A DNA stretch of 50,971 nt, from NCBI GenBank assembly GCA_947631905.1, contig CANRND010000016.1:1-50971 (forward strand), given 5' to 3'. The position numbers and the translations under genes were made by a program. The notes under the pieces were generated by a model that was not told the origin of the DNA, did not search any database, and worked only from the letters and a program-made list of their open reading frames with translations. Below, one piece after another: positions 1 to 8,296 of the stretch (position 1 is its first letter; each line of letters begins with the position of its first letter). Source of the stretch: an uncultured Clostridia bacterium. GTDB lineage: Bacteria > Bacillota > Clostridia > Christensenellales > Borkfalkiaceae.

Positions 1-245
1 GTGTCGATGAGGTTGAATTCGTACTCCTGCCCGTCGAGGGCGGTGTAATACATGCGGACGGGCGCGAGTTTGATGGTGATGCCGCGCTCCCGCTCGATGT
101 CCATGCTGTCGAGGAGCTGTTCCTCCATGTCGCGCTTACTGACCTGCCCCGTAAGCTCCATAATGCGGTCTGCAATGGTGCTTTTTCCGTGGTCGATGTG
201 GGCGATGATGCAAAAATTGCGTAAATTGCGGTTGGGTTTTGCCAT
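1..245 (-). CDS. lepA: Elongation factor 4 (LepA), N-terminal part
   Basis: Translation GTPase that back-translocates stalled ribosomes; only the first 81 codons are inside the window and the gene runs off the left edge. Visible are the G1 P-loop AHIDHGKST at about residues 15-23, the switch I region with the ERERGITIK motif near residues 56-64, and the beginning of the G3 motif (LIDT) at the edge. The [15 protein letters not shown] segment is the LepA version of this translation-factor domain. The start is the ATG at 245, with an AGGA-like sequence about 10-13 nt upstream and a good promoter behind it. The upstream gene, a PstS-like protein, ends at 393 with a strong terminator between, so lepA is probably transcribed separately. 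Confidence 0.95.
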   Translation of the reverse strand, partial: MAKPNRNLRNFCIIAHIDHGKSTIADRIMELTGQVSKRDMEEQLLDSMDIERERGITIKLAPVRMYYTALDGQEYEFNLID

Positions 246-268
246 AGATGTTTGTTCCTGTTTTTTCC

Positions 269-297
269 ATTATACCTTTTTTGCGGAAACTTTGCAA
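269..297 (-). promoter_or_regulatory. Sigma-A type promoter of lepA
   Basis: On the minus strand TTGCAA (297-292), a 17-bp spacer and TATAAT (274-269) lie 24 nt before the lepA ATG. The leader is short but long enough to carry the AGGA-type ribosome binding site. Confidence 0.7.
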
Positions 298-316
298 CCG
301 ATTGCGCGGCCCTCGT

Positions 317-361
317 AAAAAATCCGCCGCCGCCCGTGCGGGGTCGCACGGGCGGCGGCGG
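317..361 (-). terminator. Intrinsic terminator after the PstS-like operon
   Basis: A perfect 17-bp GC-rich inverted repeat (324-340 with 345-361, 4-nt loop) is followed on the minus strand by a run of six T. It separates the 2476-to-393 operon from lepA. Confidence 0.85.
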
Positions 362-392
362 TTACGGGAAACGGCCTTTTCGGCAAAAGAGA

Positions 393-1583
393 TCAAAGCG
401 AGACGTAGCCCACCCGCCCGACGAGGGTCTGCCCCTCCTCCGAGAGGATCCATTCGAGGAAACGGGCGGTATTTTCCGAACGGTCTTTGCGGGTAACGGC
501 ATAGAAATTCACCGTAAAGGGATATTCCCCCGAACGGATATTTTCGGCGGTGGGCGCGATCCCGTCGATCTTCAACAATTTCGCGTGGGGATTGGGGCGC
601 ATCGTCGTTGCGAAAAAGCGGTAGGAATAGCCCAAAGCGGGCATCACCCCATCCCGCTTGACCGAAATTTGATCCATGAGGCTGTTCGTCCCGACGAGGC
701 TCGGGTCAAACGGACGGGGAGACGCGAGCGGCAAACCCGCCTTTTTCATGATGGATTGGATCCCCGACTGGCTGCCCGACCCCTCGGGGCGTTGGAACGC
801 GACGATTTCGCCCCCCTCTTTCCAGCCGAGCGTTTGCCAAAGGGCGGTTTTGCCCGAATAGATATTGTAGATTTGTTGGCGCGAAAGCCCGTCGATGGGG
901 TTTTCATCGCCCACCAAAAAGACGAACGCCTCCTTGCCGATCGGGATAATTTCAAGCTCCACGCCCGCGTCCTTAGCGAGGCGGAGCTGGCTGTCGGCGG
1001 GATAGGACGAGAAAAAGACGTCCCGCTCCCCCGCCACGAGGTGTTTGAACGCCTCCACCGTGTTCGTGAATTGCACCGCGCCCTCCTCTTTACAGGCTTC
1101 CTCGGAATAGACCGCCTCGGCAAACGCCGCATATACGGGATAGAGCGCGAGCGCGCCGTCCAAAACAGGCAACCGTTCTTCGATTTGCAGGGATGCGGGC
1201 GCGTCGAGCCGCGCCGTCTTTGTCCCCGTATAGGGGTCGTAGTCGGAGAGAGGCGGGTCGCTCCCCTCCCGCGAATATTCCACCCTCCACCAACTCCCCG
1301 AAAGCGCCGTGGGATAGAGGCAGGCGGAGAGCAGGACGAGGGCGGCGAGAAAGAGGGTAAGCGGCGCAAACTGCCGCGAATGCTTCATCCAGAGCGCTCC
1401 CGAGAGCGCGCCGACGAAGATAAGCGCAAACAGCACGGGGAGCATTCCGACGATGTTATCGACCGCGGAAAACTGCGAGAAATACTCATACCGCCAAAGC
1501 AAAAATGCGGCGAGCGCGACCGCCCCCGCCGTGAGCGATATTCTGATAACGTACCATAAAACCGTAAACGTTTTGCGCTTCAT
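393..1583 (-). CDS. Membrane-anchored PstS-like substrate-binding protein
   Basis: 396 residues. Three hydrophobic segments (roughly 8-28, 42-64 and 73-91) are followed by a periplasmic-binding-protein-like domain from about residue 110 to the end. The segment LSRQQIYNIYSGKTALW followed by GEIVAFQRPEGSGSQSGIQ is the signature of phosphate-binding PstS proteins. Ordinary PstS is a lipoprotein; here three membrane helices replace the lipobox, and no pstCAB genes follow, so a role in binding or sensing phosphate rather than transport is an inference. It begins 1 nt after the upstream gene ends and is the last gene of a three-gene operon. Confidence 0.85.
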   Translation of the reverse strand: MKRKTFTVLWYVIRISLTAGAVALAAFLLWRYEYFSQFSAVDNIVGMLPVLFALIFVGALSGALWMKHSRQFAPLTLFLAALVLLSACLYPTALSGSWWRVEYSREGSDPPLSDYDPYTGTKTARLDAPASLQIEERLPVLDGALALYPVYAAFAEAVYSEEACKEEGAVQFTNTVEAFKHLVAGERDVFFSSYPADSQLRLAKDAGVELEIIPIGKEAFVFLVGDENPIDGLSRQQIYNIYSGKTALWQTLGWKEGGEIVAFQRPEGSGSQSGIQSIMKKAGLPLASPRPFDPSLVGTNSLMDQISVKRDGVMPALGYSYRFFATTMRPNPHAKLLKIDGIAPTAENIRSGEYPFTVNFYAVTRKDRSENTARFLEWILSEEGQTLVGRVGYVSL

Positions 1584-1584
1584 A

Positions 1585-2100
1585 TCACATAAATCTAATC
1601 ACAGGCACACCGACGAGAAGAAGCCCGATGACGGCTAAAAAAGCGACAACAGGAAAGAACGCGGCGACAAGCCCTACGGCGAGCGTGCCGCGGTTCCCGC
1701 CGCTCATACAGGCAGCGATGATCCCCATGACCGTTCCCGCGAGCGTCGCAAGAATTGCGATGTAAAAGAGCGCAAGGAAATTGAAGCCGCGGAGGTTCAA
1801 GGTGACGATCAAGCCCGCGCTGCCGACTACGGAAAGAGCAAGCGCGGTGATGGAGAGCGCCCTGCCGCCGCGCGCCAGCGTATCTGCGGAACGCTCCTTT
1901 CGGCGGAAGAGAAAAACTCCCCAAAGGATCGCCGATACGAGCAAAGAAATGGATAAAAGAAGCACATATCCGCTCTCGCCGTGTGAGGCGACGGACACCC
2001 CGAGCCAAAGGCACGCCGAGAGCGCGGAAAGGCTTCCGAATACGATGAGGGCGATCTTCCCGCCCCTTTCCAAAGGTTGCAACGATTTCTTTTCCATCAT
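1585..2100 (-). CDS. Small polytopic membrane protein, function unknown
   Basis: 171 residues with five likely membrane helices (about 14-37, 46-67, 82-102, 106-131 and 140-170) joined by short basic loops. I recognise no family or catalytic motif. The chosen start is the ATG at 2100 because AGG lies 5-7 nt upstream and the upstream gene stops at 2105; a second ATG follows at once at 2097. The gene is sandwiched between another small membrane protein and the PstS-like protein with almost no spacing, so the three probably work together or are at least co-expressed. Confidence 0.7.
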   Translation of the reverse strand: MMEKKSLQPLERGGKIALIVFGSLSALSACLWLGVSVASHGESGYVLLLSISLLVSAILWGVFLFRRKERSADTLARGGRALSITALALSVVGSAGLIVTLNLRGFNFLALFYIAILATLAGTVMGIIAACMSGGNRGTLAVGLVAAFFPVVAFLAVIGLLLVGVPVIRFM

Positions 2101-2104
2101 AACC

Positions 2105-2476
2105 TCACATTCCGAAGATCGCCAGGGCGGTGTAAAGGCCTCCGAAACAGCACCCGAGAAGGGCGAACGGATTGACGATGGCAAGGACGGACAGAACAAT
2201 TCCCGCCGTTTTCACTTTCTTGTGCAAGCACAGCCCCGCGACCGCAAACCCCACGCCGAGAAGTACCAGCAAAAAGCCCGCCACTCCGATCCAGACAGAC
2301 GAACTGAAATTCCAATCGATCAGCGCAGAAATCCAATCGAAAAAACAGGGCATTCCCCCTAAAACGGTGCAAAACAGCGCAAGAAGAGGTATGAGCAGCC
2401 GCCTGAATTTTTGCGGAAACGTTTCCCGCGAAGTTTCGATCGCTTCGAGCGTCTCGATCGTTTCGTTCTCTTCCAT
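2105..2476 (-). CDS. Small membrane protein, function unknown (DUF4190-like layout)
   Basis: 123 residues: an acidic N-terminus rich in Glu and Thr (residues 1-20), then helices at about 27-47, 58-80 and 88-118. The C-terminal GIVLSVLAIVNPFALLGC resembles the two-helix DUF4190 type, but this is a weak resemblance. It is the first gene of the operon that ends with the PstS-like protein. The start at 2476 is supported by a promoter whose -10 hexamer ends exactly 6 nt before the ATG and by the absence of a Shine-Dalgarno, so the mRNA is probably leaderless. Confidence 0.7.
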   Translation of the reverse strand: MEENETIETLEAIETSRETFPQKFRRLLIPLLALFCTVLGGMPCFFDWISALIDWNFSSSVWIGVAGFLLVLLGVGFAVAGLCLHKKVKTAGIVLSVLAIVNPFALLGCCFGGLYTALAIFGM

Positions 2477-2482
2477 GTGAGT

Positions 2483-2511
2483 ATTTTACCATAAAAAGTA
2501 ATTTCTGTCAA
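2483..2511 (-). promoter_or_regulatory. Promoter for leaderless transcript of the 2476 operon
   Basis: Minus strand: TTGACA (2511-2506), 17-bp spacer, TAAAAT (2488-2483), then 6 nt to the ATG at 2476. The expected start of transcription coincides with the A of the start codon. Confidence 0.75.
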
Positions 2512-2528
2512 GGCGCGGGGAAAAATCA

Positions 2529-2557
2529 TTGCGCTTTCCGAAAATTTCTGCTACAAT
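2529..2557 (+). promoter_or_regulatory. Promoter for leaderless phosphodiesterase transcript
   Basis: TTGCGC (2529-2534), 17-bp spacer, TACAAT (2552-2557), then 6 nt to the ATG at 2564. No Shine-Dalgarno is present. It lies back to back with the promoter of the 2476 operon. Confidence 0.7.
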
Positions 2558-2563
2558 ATCCGC

Positions 2564-3301
2564 ATGGAAAACTTTTTGAAAAACCTGCCTGTCGCGCACA
2601 GGGGATTGCACGACGAAACAAAACCCGAAAACTCCCTCGCCGCTTACGAAGCCGCGATCAAAGCGGGCTACGCCATTGAGACGGACGTCCACTTTACCAA
2701 AGACGGGGAGATCGCCGTCTTTCACGACGACAACTTAAAGCGCATGACGGGAGATCCGCGCGAACTCAAAGACTGCACGCTTGCCGAACTCAAAGAGTTG
2801 CGCCTTAGCGGCACGGAGGAACGGATCCCCTCTTTTGAGGAATTTTTGACGCTCGTGGACGGGAGGACCCCCTTGCTCATCGAGATCAAGTCGATGCAGG
2901 GCGTAAAGGGAAAGACGATCGCCTCCGCCATGCTCGCCGTGATGAAAAAGATCGGCTACAAGGGGGAATATGCGATCCAATCGTTCGACCCGTTCTATGC
3001 GAAAGCGTATAAAAAACTTGCGCCCGAGGTGCCGTGCGGCATTCTCGCGCACCGCGACATGGCGGGAAAGAACGACAAACTCGGCTGGCGGATCAGGGCG
3101 CACTACCTCTCCCGCCTCAAACTGAACTTTCTCGTAAAGCCCGACTTTATCAGCTACGGCTTCTGGACCCTCCCGCACAAGTGGGTGACGAACTTCAAGG
3201 GCGCAAAGCTCGCGTGGACGGTGCGCTCTCCCGAGGACGAGGCGCAGGCGAGGAAGTACGTGGACAACATCATTTTCGAAAATTATTTGGCGGAGAAGTG
3301 A
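2564..3301 (+). CDS. Glycerophosphodiester phosphodiesterase family protein
   Basis: 245 residues, the normal size of a one-domain GDPD enzyme, which cleaves glycerophosphodiesters to glycerol-3-phosphate and an alcohol. The N-terminal AHRG (His12) with PENSLAAYEAAIKAG, then IETDVHFTKDG (Glu39, Asp41) and VFHDDNLKRMTG (His54) are the catalytic and metal-binding motifs of the family; LLIEIKS near residue 110 gives the further acidic ligand. There is no signal peptide, so the enzyme is probably cytoplasmic, recycling phospholipid headgroups. It is transcribed alone from a probable leaderless promoter, and repeats follow its stop codon. Confidence 0.92.
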   Translation: MENFLKNLPVAHRGLHDETKPENSLAAYEAAIKAGYAIETDVHFTKDGEIAVFHDDNLKRMTGDPRELKDCTLAELKELRLSGTEERIPSFEEFLTLVDGRTPLLIEIKSMQGVKGKTIASAMLAVMKKIGYKGEYAIQSFDPFYAKAYKKLAPEVPCGILAHRDMAGKNDKLGWRIRAHYLSRLKLNFLVKPDFISYGFWTLPHKWVTNFKGAKLAWTVRSPEDEAQARKYVDNIIFENYLAEK

Positions 3302-3344
3302 GCGGGGTTTTAAGGGGTGCAAGGGAAACAGAATGCCATTCCCC

Positions 3345-3537
3345 AAAATGTCATGTCGAGCTTGTCGAGACATCTCTACCTTGTCGCCGCACGCCCGCTT
3401 TTTACGCGTCTTACAAAAAGTTCTGTTTGCGGGCGGCGGCTCCTCTTCTCCAAAAAGTGCTTCGTCCTTTTTTGGGAACCCTAATAAGGACGAGATTTCT
3501 CCACTTCGCTCGCGTTGCTCGCTTCGGTCGAAATGAA
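3345..3537. repeat. Dispersed intergenic repeat A, copy 1 (divergent)
   Basis: Starts with TGTCATGTCGAGC.TGTCGAGACATCTC and ends with GAGATTTCTCCACTTCGCTCG and GGTCGAAATGA, so its tips are loosely inverted. The inside holds a GCCGCACGC hairpin and a copy of the TTTTTCGGGA region that is weaker than in the other copies. It occupies most of the 460-bp gap between the phosphodiesterase and the hydrogenase promoter; no gene is visible there. Confidence 0.75.
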
Positions 3538-3647
3538 TTTGGGAAATGGTGTTTCTAATTGTCACCCCTTTCCACCTCACTTTCCTTTCTTGCCCAAATT
3601 CGGGCATTTTTTTCTGCGTTTTTTTCTTATATTTTGTAGAAAGTCTC

Positions 3648-3676
3648 TTGAAAAATATTTCAAGCTGTGATATAAT
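3648..3676 (+). promoter_or_regulatory. Promoter of the hydCBA hydrogenase operon
   Basis: TTGAAA (3648-3653), 17-bp spacer and TATAAT (3671-3676). The leader is then about 80 nt and carries a strong AGGAGG at 3750-3755 in front of the ATG at 3763. Confidence 0.75.
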
Positions 3677-3762
3677 ACACCCGATAAAGCGCGCCGCGCC
3701 GATTTTTTCGTGCAATGCGGACAAAAAAGCGGGCGCTTATGAAGATTACAGGAGGTTGAAGA

Positions 3763-4257
3763 ATGGAACATTGTGCAGCGTGCGGAACGCCCGAGCAGGC
3801 GGCGGCTCTGAAAGCCGTCATCGAGCAATCGCGTTCCACGCCGGGGTGTCTGATGCACATTTTGCAGGAGGCGCAGGGGATCTACGGATTCCTGCCCATC
3901 GGCGTGCAGAAGACGATCGCAGAAGGATTGGGGATCTCCCTCTCGGAGGTGTACGGCGTCGTCACCTTTTACTCGCAGTTCTCCTTAAAGCCGAAGGGAA
4001 AACACCGCATCAGCATGTGCCTCGGCACGGCGTGCTACGTGAAAGGGGCGGATAAGGTACTCGAAGCGATCGAAAAAGAGGTCGGGATCAAGTGCGGCGA
4101 ATGCACGGAGGACGGGCTTTTCTCCATCGACAGTTGCCGTTGCGTGGGCGCGTGCGGCCTTGCGCCCGTCATGATGGTGGGCGAAGAAGTATACGGCAGG
4201 CTCACCCCCGAAAAGGTAAAGACCATCCTCGAAGAATACAAAAAGGAGGAAGCGTAA
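3763..4257 (+). CDS. hydC: [FeFe] hydrogenase subunit C, NuoE-like [2Fe-2S] protein
   Basis: 164 residues. Thioredoxin-like ferredoxin subunit of the NADH-linked, probably electron-bifurcating hydrogenase. The four cysteines of the NuoE-type cluster are Cys86, Cys91 (CLGTACYVKG), Cys127 and Cys131 (CVGACGLAPV). The helical N-terminal domain carries the usual TPGCLMHILQEAQ and VYGVVTFYSQF segments. A short CAAC near the N-terminus (residues 4-7) is not part of the family cluster. It is the first gene of hydCBA, separated by one base from the next gene, whose ribosome binding site lies in the last codons here. Confidence 0.93.
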   Translation: MEHCAACGTPEQAAALKAVIEQSRSTPGCLMHILQEAQGIYGFLPIGVQKTIAEGLGISLSEVYGVVTFYSQFSLKPKGKHRISMCLGTACYVKGADKVLEAIEKEVGIKCGECTEDGLFSIDSCRCVGACGLAPVMMVGEEVYGRLTPEKVKTILEEYKKEEA

Positions 4258-4258
4258 C

Positions 4259-6172
4259 ATGACGGTACAGGAATTGGACGCGCTCCGTAAAAAGAAATAT
4301 GAATTGATACAGGTCCGCCGCGTTGTGCGCGAGCAGGGCGAAAAAATGGCGGAACATACGGGCTACCGCAAACAGGTGCTTGTGTGCGGCGGTACGGGCT
4401 GTACCTCCTCCCACTCCGCGAAAGTCATCGCCCAGCTCGAAGAGTCCTTTAAAGAACTCGGCATCGACGACGTACTCATCGTAAAGACGGGTTGCTTCGG
4501 CCTCTGCGCTCTCGGCCCCATTATGATCGTCTATCCCGAGGGAGCGTTCTACTCGCAGATGACCCCCGAGCATGCAAAGACGGTCGCGGAAAAGCACCTT
4601 GTCAAGGGCGGCGAGATCGTAAAAGAGCTTCTCTACAAGGGTACCGTCCATGAAGACGGCTCCATCATCCCCTTTGCGGAGACCCCTTTCTATAAGAAAC
4701 AAATGCGTATTGCCCTCCGCAACTGCGGCGTGATTGCAGCGGAGGACATCGAAGAGGCGATCGCCGCGGGCGACTATGCCGCGATCGAAAAGGTTCTCAC
4801 AACGATGACCCCCGACGACGTCATCAAGGAAGTTTTGGACAGCGGTCTCCGCGGGCGCGGCGGCGCGGGCTTCCCTACGGGCAGAAAGTGGAGCTTCGCA
4901 AAGGCTTCGGCGGGCGACGTCAAATACGTCTGCTGTAACGCCGACGAGGGCGACCCCGGCGCGTTCATGGACCGCTCCGTCTTAGAGGGCGACCCCCACT
5001 GCGTTCTCGAAGCGATGACCATCGCGGGCTACGCGATCGGCGCGCACCAGGGCTACATCTACGTGCGTGCGGAATATCCCATCGCCGTGGAACGCTTGAA
5101 GATTGCTATCAAGCAGGCGCATGAATACGGCCTGCTCGGCAAGAACATTTTGGGCCTCGGCTTTGATTTCGACATTGAGATCAGGCTCGGAGCAGGCGCG
5201 TTCGTCTGCGGCGAAGAGACCGCGCTCATGACCTCTATCGAGGGCCACCGCGGCGAACCCCGTCCCCGTCCTCCTTTCCCCGCTGTGAAAGGTCTGTTTG
5301 AAAAACCCACCATTCTGAACAACGTGGAGACTTGGGCGAACATCAACCCCATCATCATGAAAGGCGCGCAGTGGTATTCCTCGATCGGCACCGAAAAGAG
5401 CAAGGGCACCAAAGTATTCGCGCTCGGCGGCAAGATCACGAACGTCGGCCTCGTGGAAGTTCCGATGGGTACCACCCTCCGCGAGATCATCGAAGAGATC
5501 GGCGGCGGCATCCCGAACGGCAAAAAGTTCAAAGCGGCGCAGACGGGCGGCCCCTCGGGCGGCTGCATCCCCGCGGAATATATCGACACCCCCATCGACT
5601 TCGACAACCTCGTTGCGATCGGTTCCATGATGGGTTCGGGCGGCCTCATCGTCCTCGACGAGGACACCTGCATGGTGGACATCAGTAAGTTCTATCTCGA
5701 ATTTACCGCGGACGAGAGCTGCGGCAAATGCACGCCCTGCCGCATCGGCACGAAACGGCTTTTGCAGCTTCTCACCAAGATCACCGAGGGCAAGGGCGAA
5801 CCCGAGGACCTCGTAAAGATCGAAGAGCTTGCGGAACATATGAAGTCCTCTTCTCTCTGCGCGCTCGGACAATCCGCGCCCAACCCCATCCTCTCGACCT
5901 TGCACCATTTCCGCAATGAATACGAGGACCACATCTACAACCACCACTGCACGGCGGGCGTTTGCAAGGCGCTCCTCTCTTTCACGATCGACAAGGAAAA
6001 GTGCATCGGTTGCGGCATGTGCGCAAAGAACTGCCCCGTGAGTGCGATCGCGCGCACCGACTACGTGGCGCCCGGCCACAAGCTCGCTTCCTTTGCGATC
6101 GATACCGCAAAGTGCATCAAGTGCGGCGTGTGCCAGAGCAACTGCAAGTTCAAGGCAGTGGAGAGAAAGTGA
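4259..6172 (+). CDS. hydB: [FeFe] hydrogenase subunit B, NuoF-like flavoprotein
   Basis: 637 residues. FMN- and NAD(P)H-binding subunit. In order: an N-terminal ferredoxin-like [2Fe-2S] domain (VCGGTGCTSS and TGCFGLCALGP, about residues 40-90), the FMN/NADH region GLRGRGGAGFPTGRKW with CNADEGDPGAFMDR (about 198-245), FVCGEETALMTSIEG, the [4Fe-4S] motif ESCGKCTPCRIGTKR with a later SSLCALGQ, and a C-terminal two-cluster ferredoxin (CIGCGMCAKNCP and CIKCGVCQSNC). This is the HydB/HndC layout. Together with HydC and HydA it couples NADH and ferredoxin to H2; bifurcation itself is inferred from the family. Confidence 0.94.
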   Translation: MTVQELDALRKKKYELIQVRRVVREQGEKMAEHTGYRKQVLVCGGTGCTSSHSAKVIAQLEESFKELGIDDVLIVKTGCFGLCALGPIMIVYPEGAFYSQMTPEHAKTVAEKHLVKGGEIVKELLYKGTVHEDGSIIPFAETPFYKKQMRIALRNCGVIAAEDIEEAIAAGDYAAIEKVLTTMTPDDVIKEVLDSGLRGRGGAGFPTGRKWSFAKASAGDVKYVCCNADEGDPGAFMDRSVLEGDPHCVLEAMTIAGYAIGAHQGYIYVRAEYPIAVERLKIAIKQAHEYGLLGKNILGLGFDFDIEIRLGAGAFVCGEETALMTSIEGHRGEPRPRPPFPAVKGLFEKPTILNNVETWANINPIIMKGAQWYSSIGTEKSKGTKVFALGGKITNVGLVEVPMGTTLREIIEEIGGGIPNGKKFKAAQTGGPSGGCIPAEYIDTPIDFDNLVAIGSMMGSGGLIVLDEDTCMVDISKFYLEFTADESCGKCTPCRIGTKRLLQLLTKITEGKGEPEDLVKIEELAEHMKSSSLCALGQSAPNPILSTLHHFRNEYEDHIYNHHCTAGVCKALLSFTIDKEKCIGCGMCAKNCPVSAIARTDYVAPGHKLASFAIDTAKCIKCGVCQSNCKFKAVERK

Positions 6173-6182
6173 GGTAAAAACA

Positions 6183-7907
6183 ATGGCTAATATGGTAAAC
6201 TTAAAAATCAATAATATCCCCGTTTCCGTTCCCGAGGGTTCCACGATCCTCGAAGCGGCACGCCTTGCGCATATCGAGATCCCCACTCTGTGCTATCTGA
6301 AAGACGTCTCCTGCGTCGGTTCCTGCCGTATGTGCCTCGTGGAAGCGACGGGCGCGCGCGGTCTCGTTGCCGCCTGCGTCTATCCCGTTTCCGAGGGAAT
6401 GGAAGTCAAGACGAACACCGAAAAGTGCAGAAAGAGCAGAAAGATGACGCTCGAACTCATGCTCAGCAAGCATAAGAAAGAGTGCCTTGCCTGCGAACGT
6501 GCGGGAAATTGCGAACTGCAACGCCTCTCCACCGAGTACGGGTGCGATCCCAACTACTTCGAGGGCGAAACGCTCGACACCCCGCTCGATCTCTCCGCTC
6601 CCTATGTGGTGCGCGACAGAGACAAGTGCATCAACTGCAACCGCTGCGTGGCGGCCTGCAAGAAGCAAGCGGTCGGGGCGATCGGTCCCATCGGCAGAGG
6701 ATATGCGGTGCATGTCGGAAGCGCGTTTGAGATGTCCCTCATGGAATCCGTCTGCGTGGGTTGCGGGCAGTGCATCGTGGCATGCCCCGTGGGCGCACTG
6801 AAAGAGCGCACCACCGTGGACGAAGTTTGGGCGGCGCTTGCCGATCCCAACAAGAAAGTGGCGTTCTTTACGGCTCCCTCCGTCCGCGCGACCCTCGGAG
6901 AAGCGTTCGATCTTCCCGTCGGCACCAACGTGGAGGGCAAGATGGTTGCGGCCATCCGCCGTCTTGCGCCCGATTATGTGTTCAATATGGACGTCACGGC
7001 CGACCTCACCATTATGGAAGAGGCGAGCGAACTTCTGAACCGCATCCAAACGGGCAAGCCCATGCCCATGTTCACGAGCTGTTGCCCCGCGTGGGTGAAG
7101 TTCGTGGAGCAGAAGCACCCCGAGATGATCCCCCACCTTTCCACCTGCAAATCCCCGCAGGAGATGTTCGGCGGACTTCTTAAAACCTACTGGTGCGAGA
7201 AGAACGGCGTGGACCCCAAAGATCTGTTCGTTGTATCCGTCATTCCCTGCACGGCGAAGAAATACGAGTGCCACCGCCCCGAGATGAACGGCGAAGTGGA
7301 CGCGGCGATCACGACCCGCGAACTTGCACGCATGCTCAAAACGGCGGGCATTAAACTTGCGGAACTTCCCGAAGAGGAGTTTGACAATCCGTTTGCGACC
7401 TGCTCGGGCGGCGGGACCATCTTCGGCGCGACGGGCGGCGTGATGGAAGCGGCGCTCCGCGTGGCAGCAAAGATGCTCGACGGCAAGTTCGAAGTTGTGG
7501 ACTTCCCCGAAGTGCGCGGCACTTCCCCCATTAAGGAAGCGACCTACAACGTGGCGGGCAACACCGTGCGCGTTGCCGTGGCAAGCGGGCTTGCGAATGC
7601 CGAGACGATCATCAAACAGCTCGAAAGCGGCGAGAAGCAGTATGATTTCATCGAGATCATGGCTTGCCCCGGCGGCTGTGTGAACGGCGGCGGTCAGCCC
7701 ACCCTGCCCGACAGCATCCGCAACACCGCGGACCTCAAATCCCTCCGCGCGCAGGCTCTCTATACGAGCGACAAGGACAACAAGTTCCGCCGCTCCTCCG
7801 ACAGCCCCGTGATGGATCTGGTCTACAACGAATATTTTGGCGCACCCAACAGCCACAAGGCACACGAAGTTTTACACACCTCTTACCGCGAAGATAAGAG
7901 AATTTGA
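6183..7907 (+). CDS. hydA: [FeFe] hydrogenase catalytic subunit A
   Basis: 574 residues. Contains a plant-type [2Fe-2S] domain (Cys37, 48, 51, 65), the His-ligated cluster (His97, Cys101, 104, 110), a two-[4Fe-4S] ferredoxin (Cys149-159 and Cys191-201) and the H-cluster domain. The three H-cluster motifs are TSCCPAW at 298-304, IPCTAKKYE around 354-362 and MACPGGCVNGGGQ at 493-505, all intact; the small C-terminal domain ends in YFGAPNSHKAHEVLHTSY. The start is the ATG at 6183, 10 nt after hydB stops, with GAGG upstream. No maturase genes (hydEFG) lie in the window. An intrinsic terminator follows directly, so the operon has three genes. Confidence 0.96.
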   Translation: MANMVNLKINNIPVSVPEGSTILEAARLAHIEIPTLCYLKDVSCVGSCRMCLVEATGARGLVAACVYPVSEGMEVKTNTEKCRKSRKMTLELMLSKHKKECLACERAGNCELQRLSTEYGCDPNYFEGETLDTPLDLSAPYVVRDRDKCINCNRCVAACKKQAVGAIGPIGRGYAVHVGSAFEMSLMESVCVGCGQCIVACPVGALKERTTVDEVWAALADPNKKVAFFTAPSVRATLGEAFDLPVGTNVEGKMVAAIRRLAPDYVFNMDVTADLTIMEEASELLNRIQTGKPMPMFTSCCPAWVKFVEQKHPEMIPHLSTCKSPQEMFGGLLKTYWCEKNGVDPKDLFVVSVIPCTAKKYECHRPEMNGEVDAAITTRELARMLKTAGIKLAELPEEEFDNPFATCSGGGTIFGATGGVMEAALRVAAKMLDGKFEVVDFPEVRGTSPIKEATYNVAGNTVRVAVASGLANAETIIKQLESGEKQYDFIEIMACPGGCVNGGGQPTLPDSIRNTADLKSLRAQALYTSDKDNKFRRSSDSPVMDLVYNEYFGAPNSHKAHEVLHTSYREDKRI

Positions 7908-7917
7908 CCTCCTTTGG

Positions 7918-7952
7918 AAAGGGGCCTGCCCGTAAGGACAGGTCCCTTTTTT
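7918..7952 (+). terminator. Terminator of hydCBA
   Basis: Hairpin AAAGGGGCCTGCC, short loop, GGACAGGTCCCTTT, ending in a run of seven T, starting about 10 nt after the hydA stop. Confidence 0.85.
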
Positions 7953-7985
7953 TGTGGGGCGCGGAGAATACAAGGAACCCCCTCC

Positions 7986-8153
7986 CCCTCGTCGCCGCAC
8001 GCACGCTTTTTTACGCTTTTCTTTACGAAAAGCTCCTTTTGCGTGCGGTGGCTCCTCCTTCCCGAAAAATCTTGCTTTGCAATCTTTTTCGGGAGCCCTA
8101 ATATTGTTGAGATTTCTCGACTTCTCCTACGGCTCCGCTCGAAATGACAAATT
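7986..8153. repeat. Dispersed intergenic repeat A, copy 2
   Basis: Full-looking copy: a hairpin built on GCACGCACGC and GCGTGCGGTGG around a smaller AGCTCCTTTT hairpin, then CCCGAAAAATCTTGC pairing with GCAATCTTTTTCGGG, then GAGATTTCTCGACTT and the tip CTCGAAATGACA. It has no open frame with coding character. Confidence 0.8.
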
Positions 8154-8171
8154 ATAAATGTCGTGACAATT

Positions 8172-8204
8172 CCCCTCCTCCGCGCGAATGCGCGGGGGAG
8201 GGGC
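8172..8204. repeat. GC-rich hairpin repeat B, copy 1
   Basis: Imperfect CCCCTCCTCCGCGCG / CGCGGGGGAGGGG hairpin followed by CGAG. Related hairpins occur at 8583-8612, 31658-31688, 35857-35882 and 44610-44640. None has a T-run after it, so these are not ordinary terminators. A second hairpin (CCCCCGC/GCGGGGG) follows at about 8216-8231. Confidence 0.65.
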
Positions 8205-8296
8205 GAGAAAGCTGTCCCCCGCAAAGCGGGGGAAAGTGGCATGAGCATTACGAATGCCGAAGGGGGCAGTGTAAACAAAAATGAGACCCCCTCCCC

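Noticed and set aside
252..1559. 435-codon plus-strand frame opposite the PstS-like gene
   Set aside because: Runs through the lepA promoter and a terminator; low-complexity Arg-rich shadow.
3715..3759. 14-codon ORF in the hydC leader whose stop overlaps the hydC ribosome site
   Set aside because: No ribosome site, no codon bias and no pairing structure; probably chance, although its placement resembles a leader peptide.
6201..7865. 554-codon minus-strand frame opposite hydA
   Set aside because: Antisense of a gene with all [FeFe] hydrogenase motifs intact.
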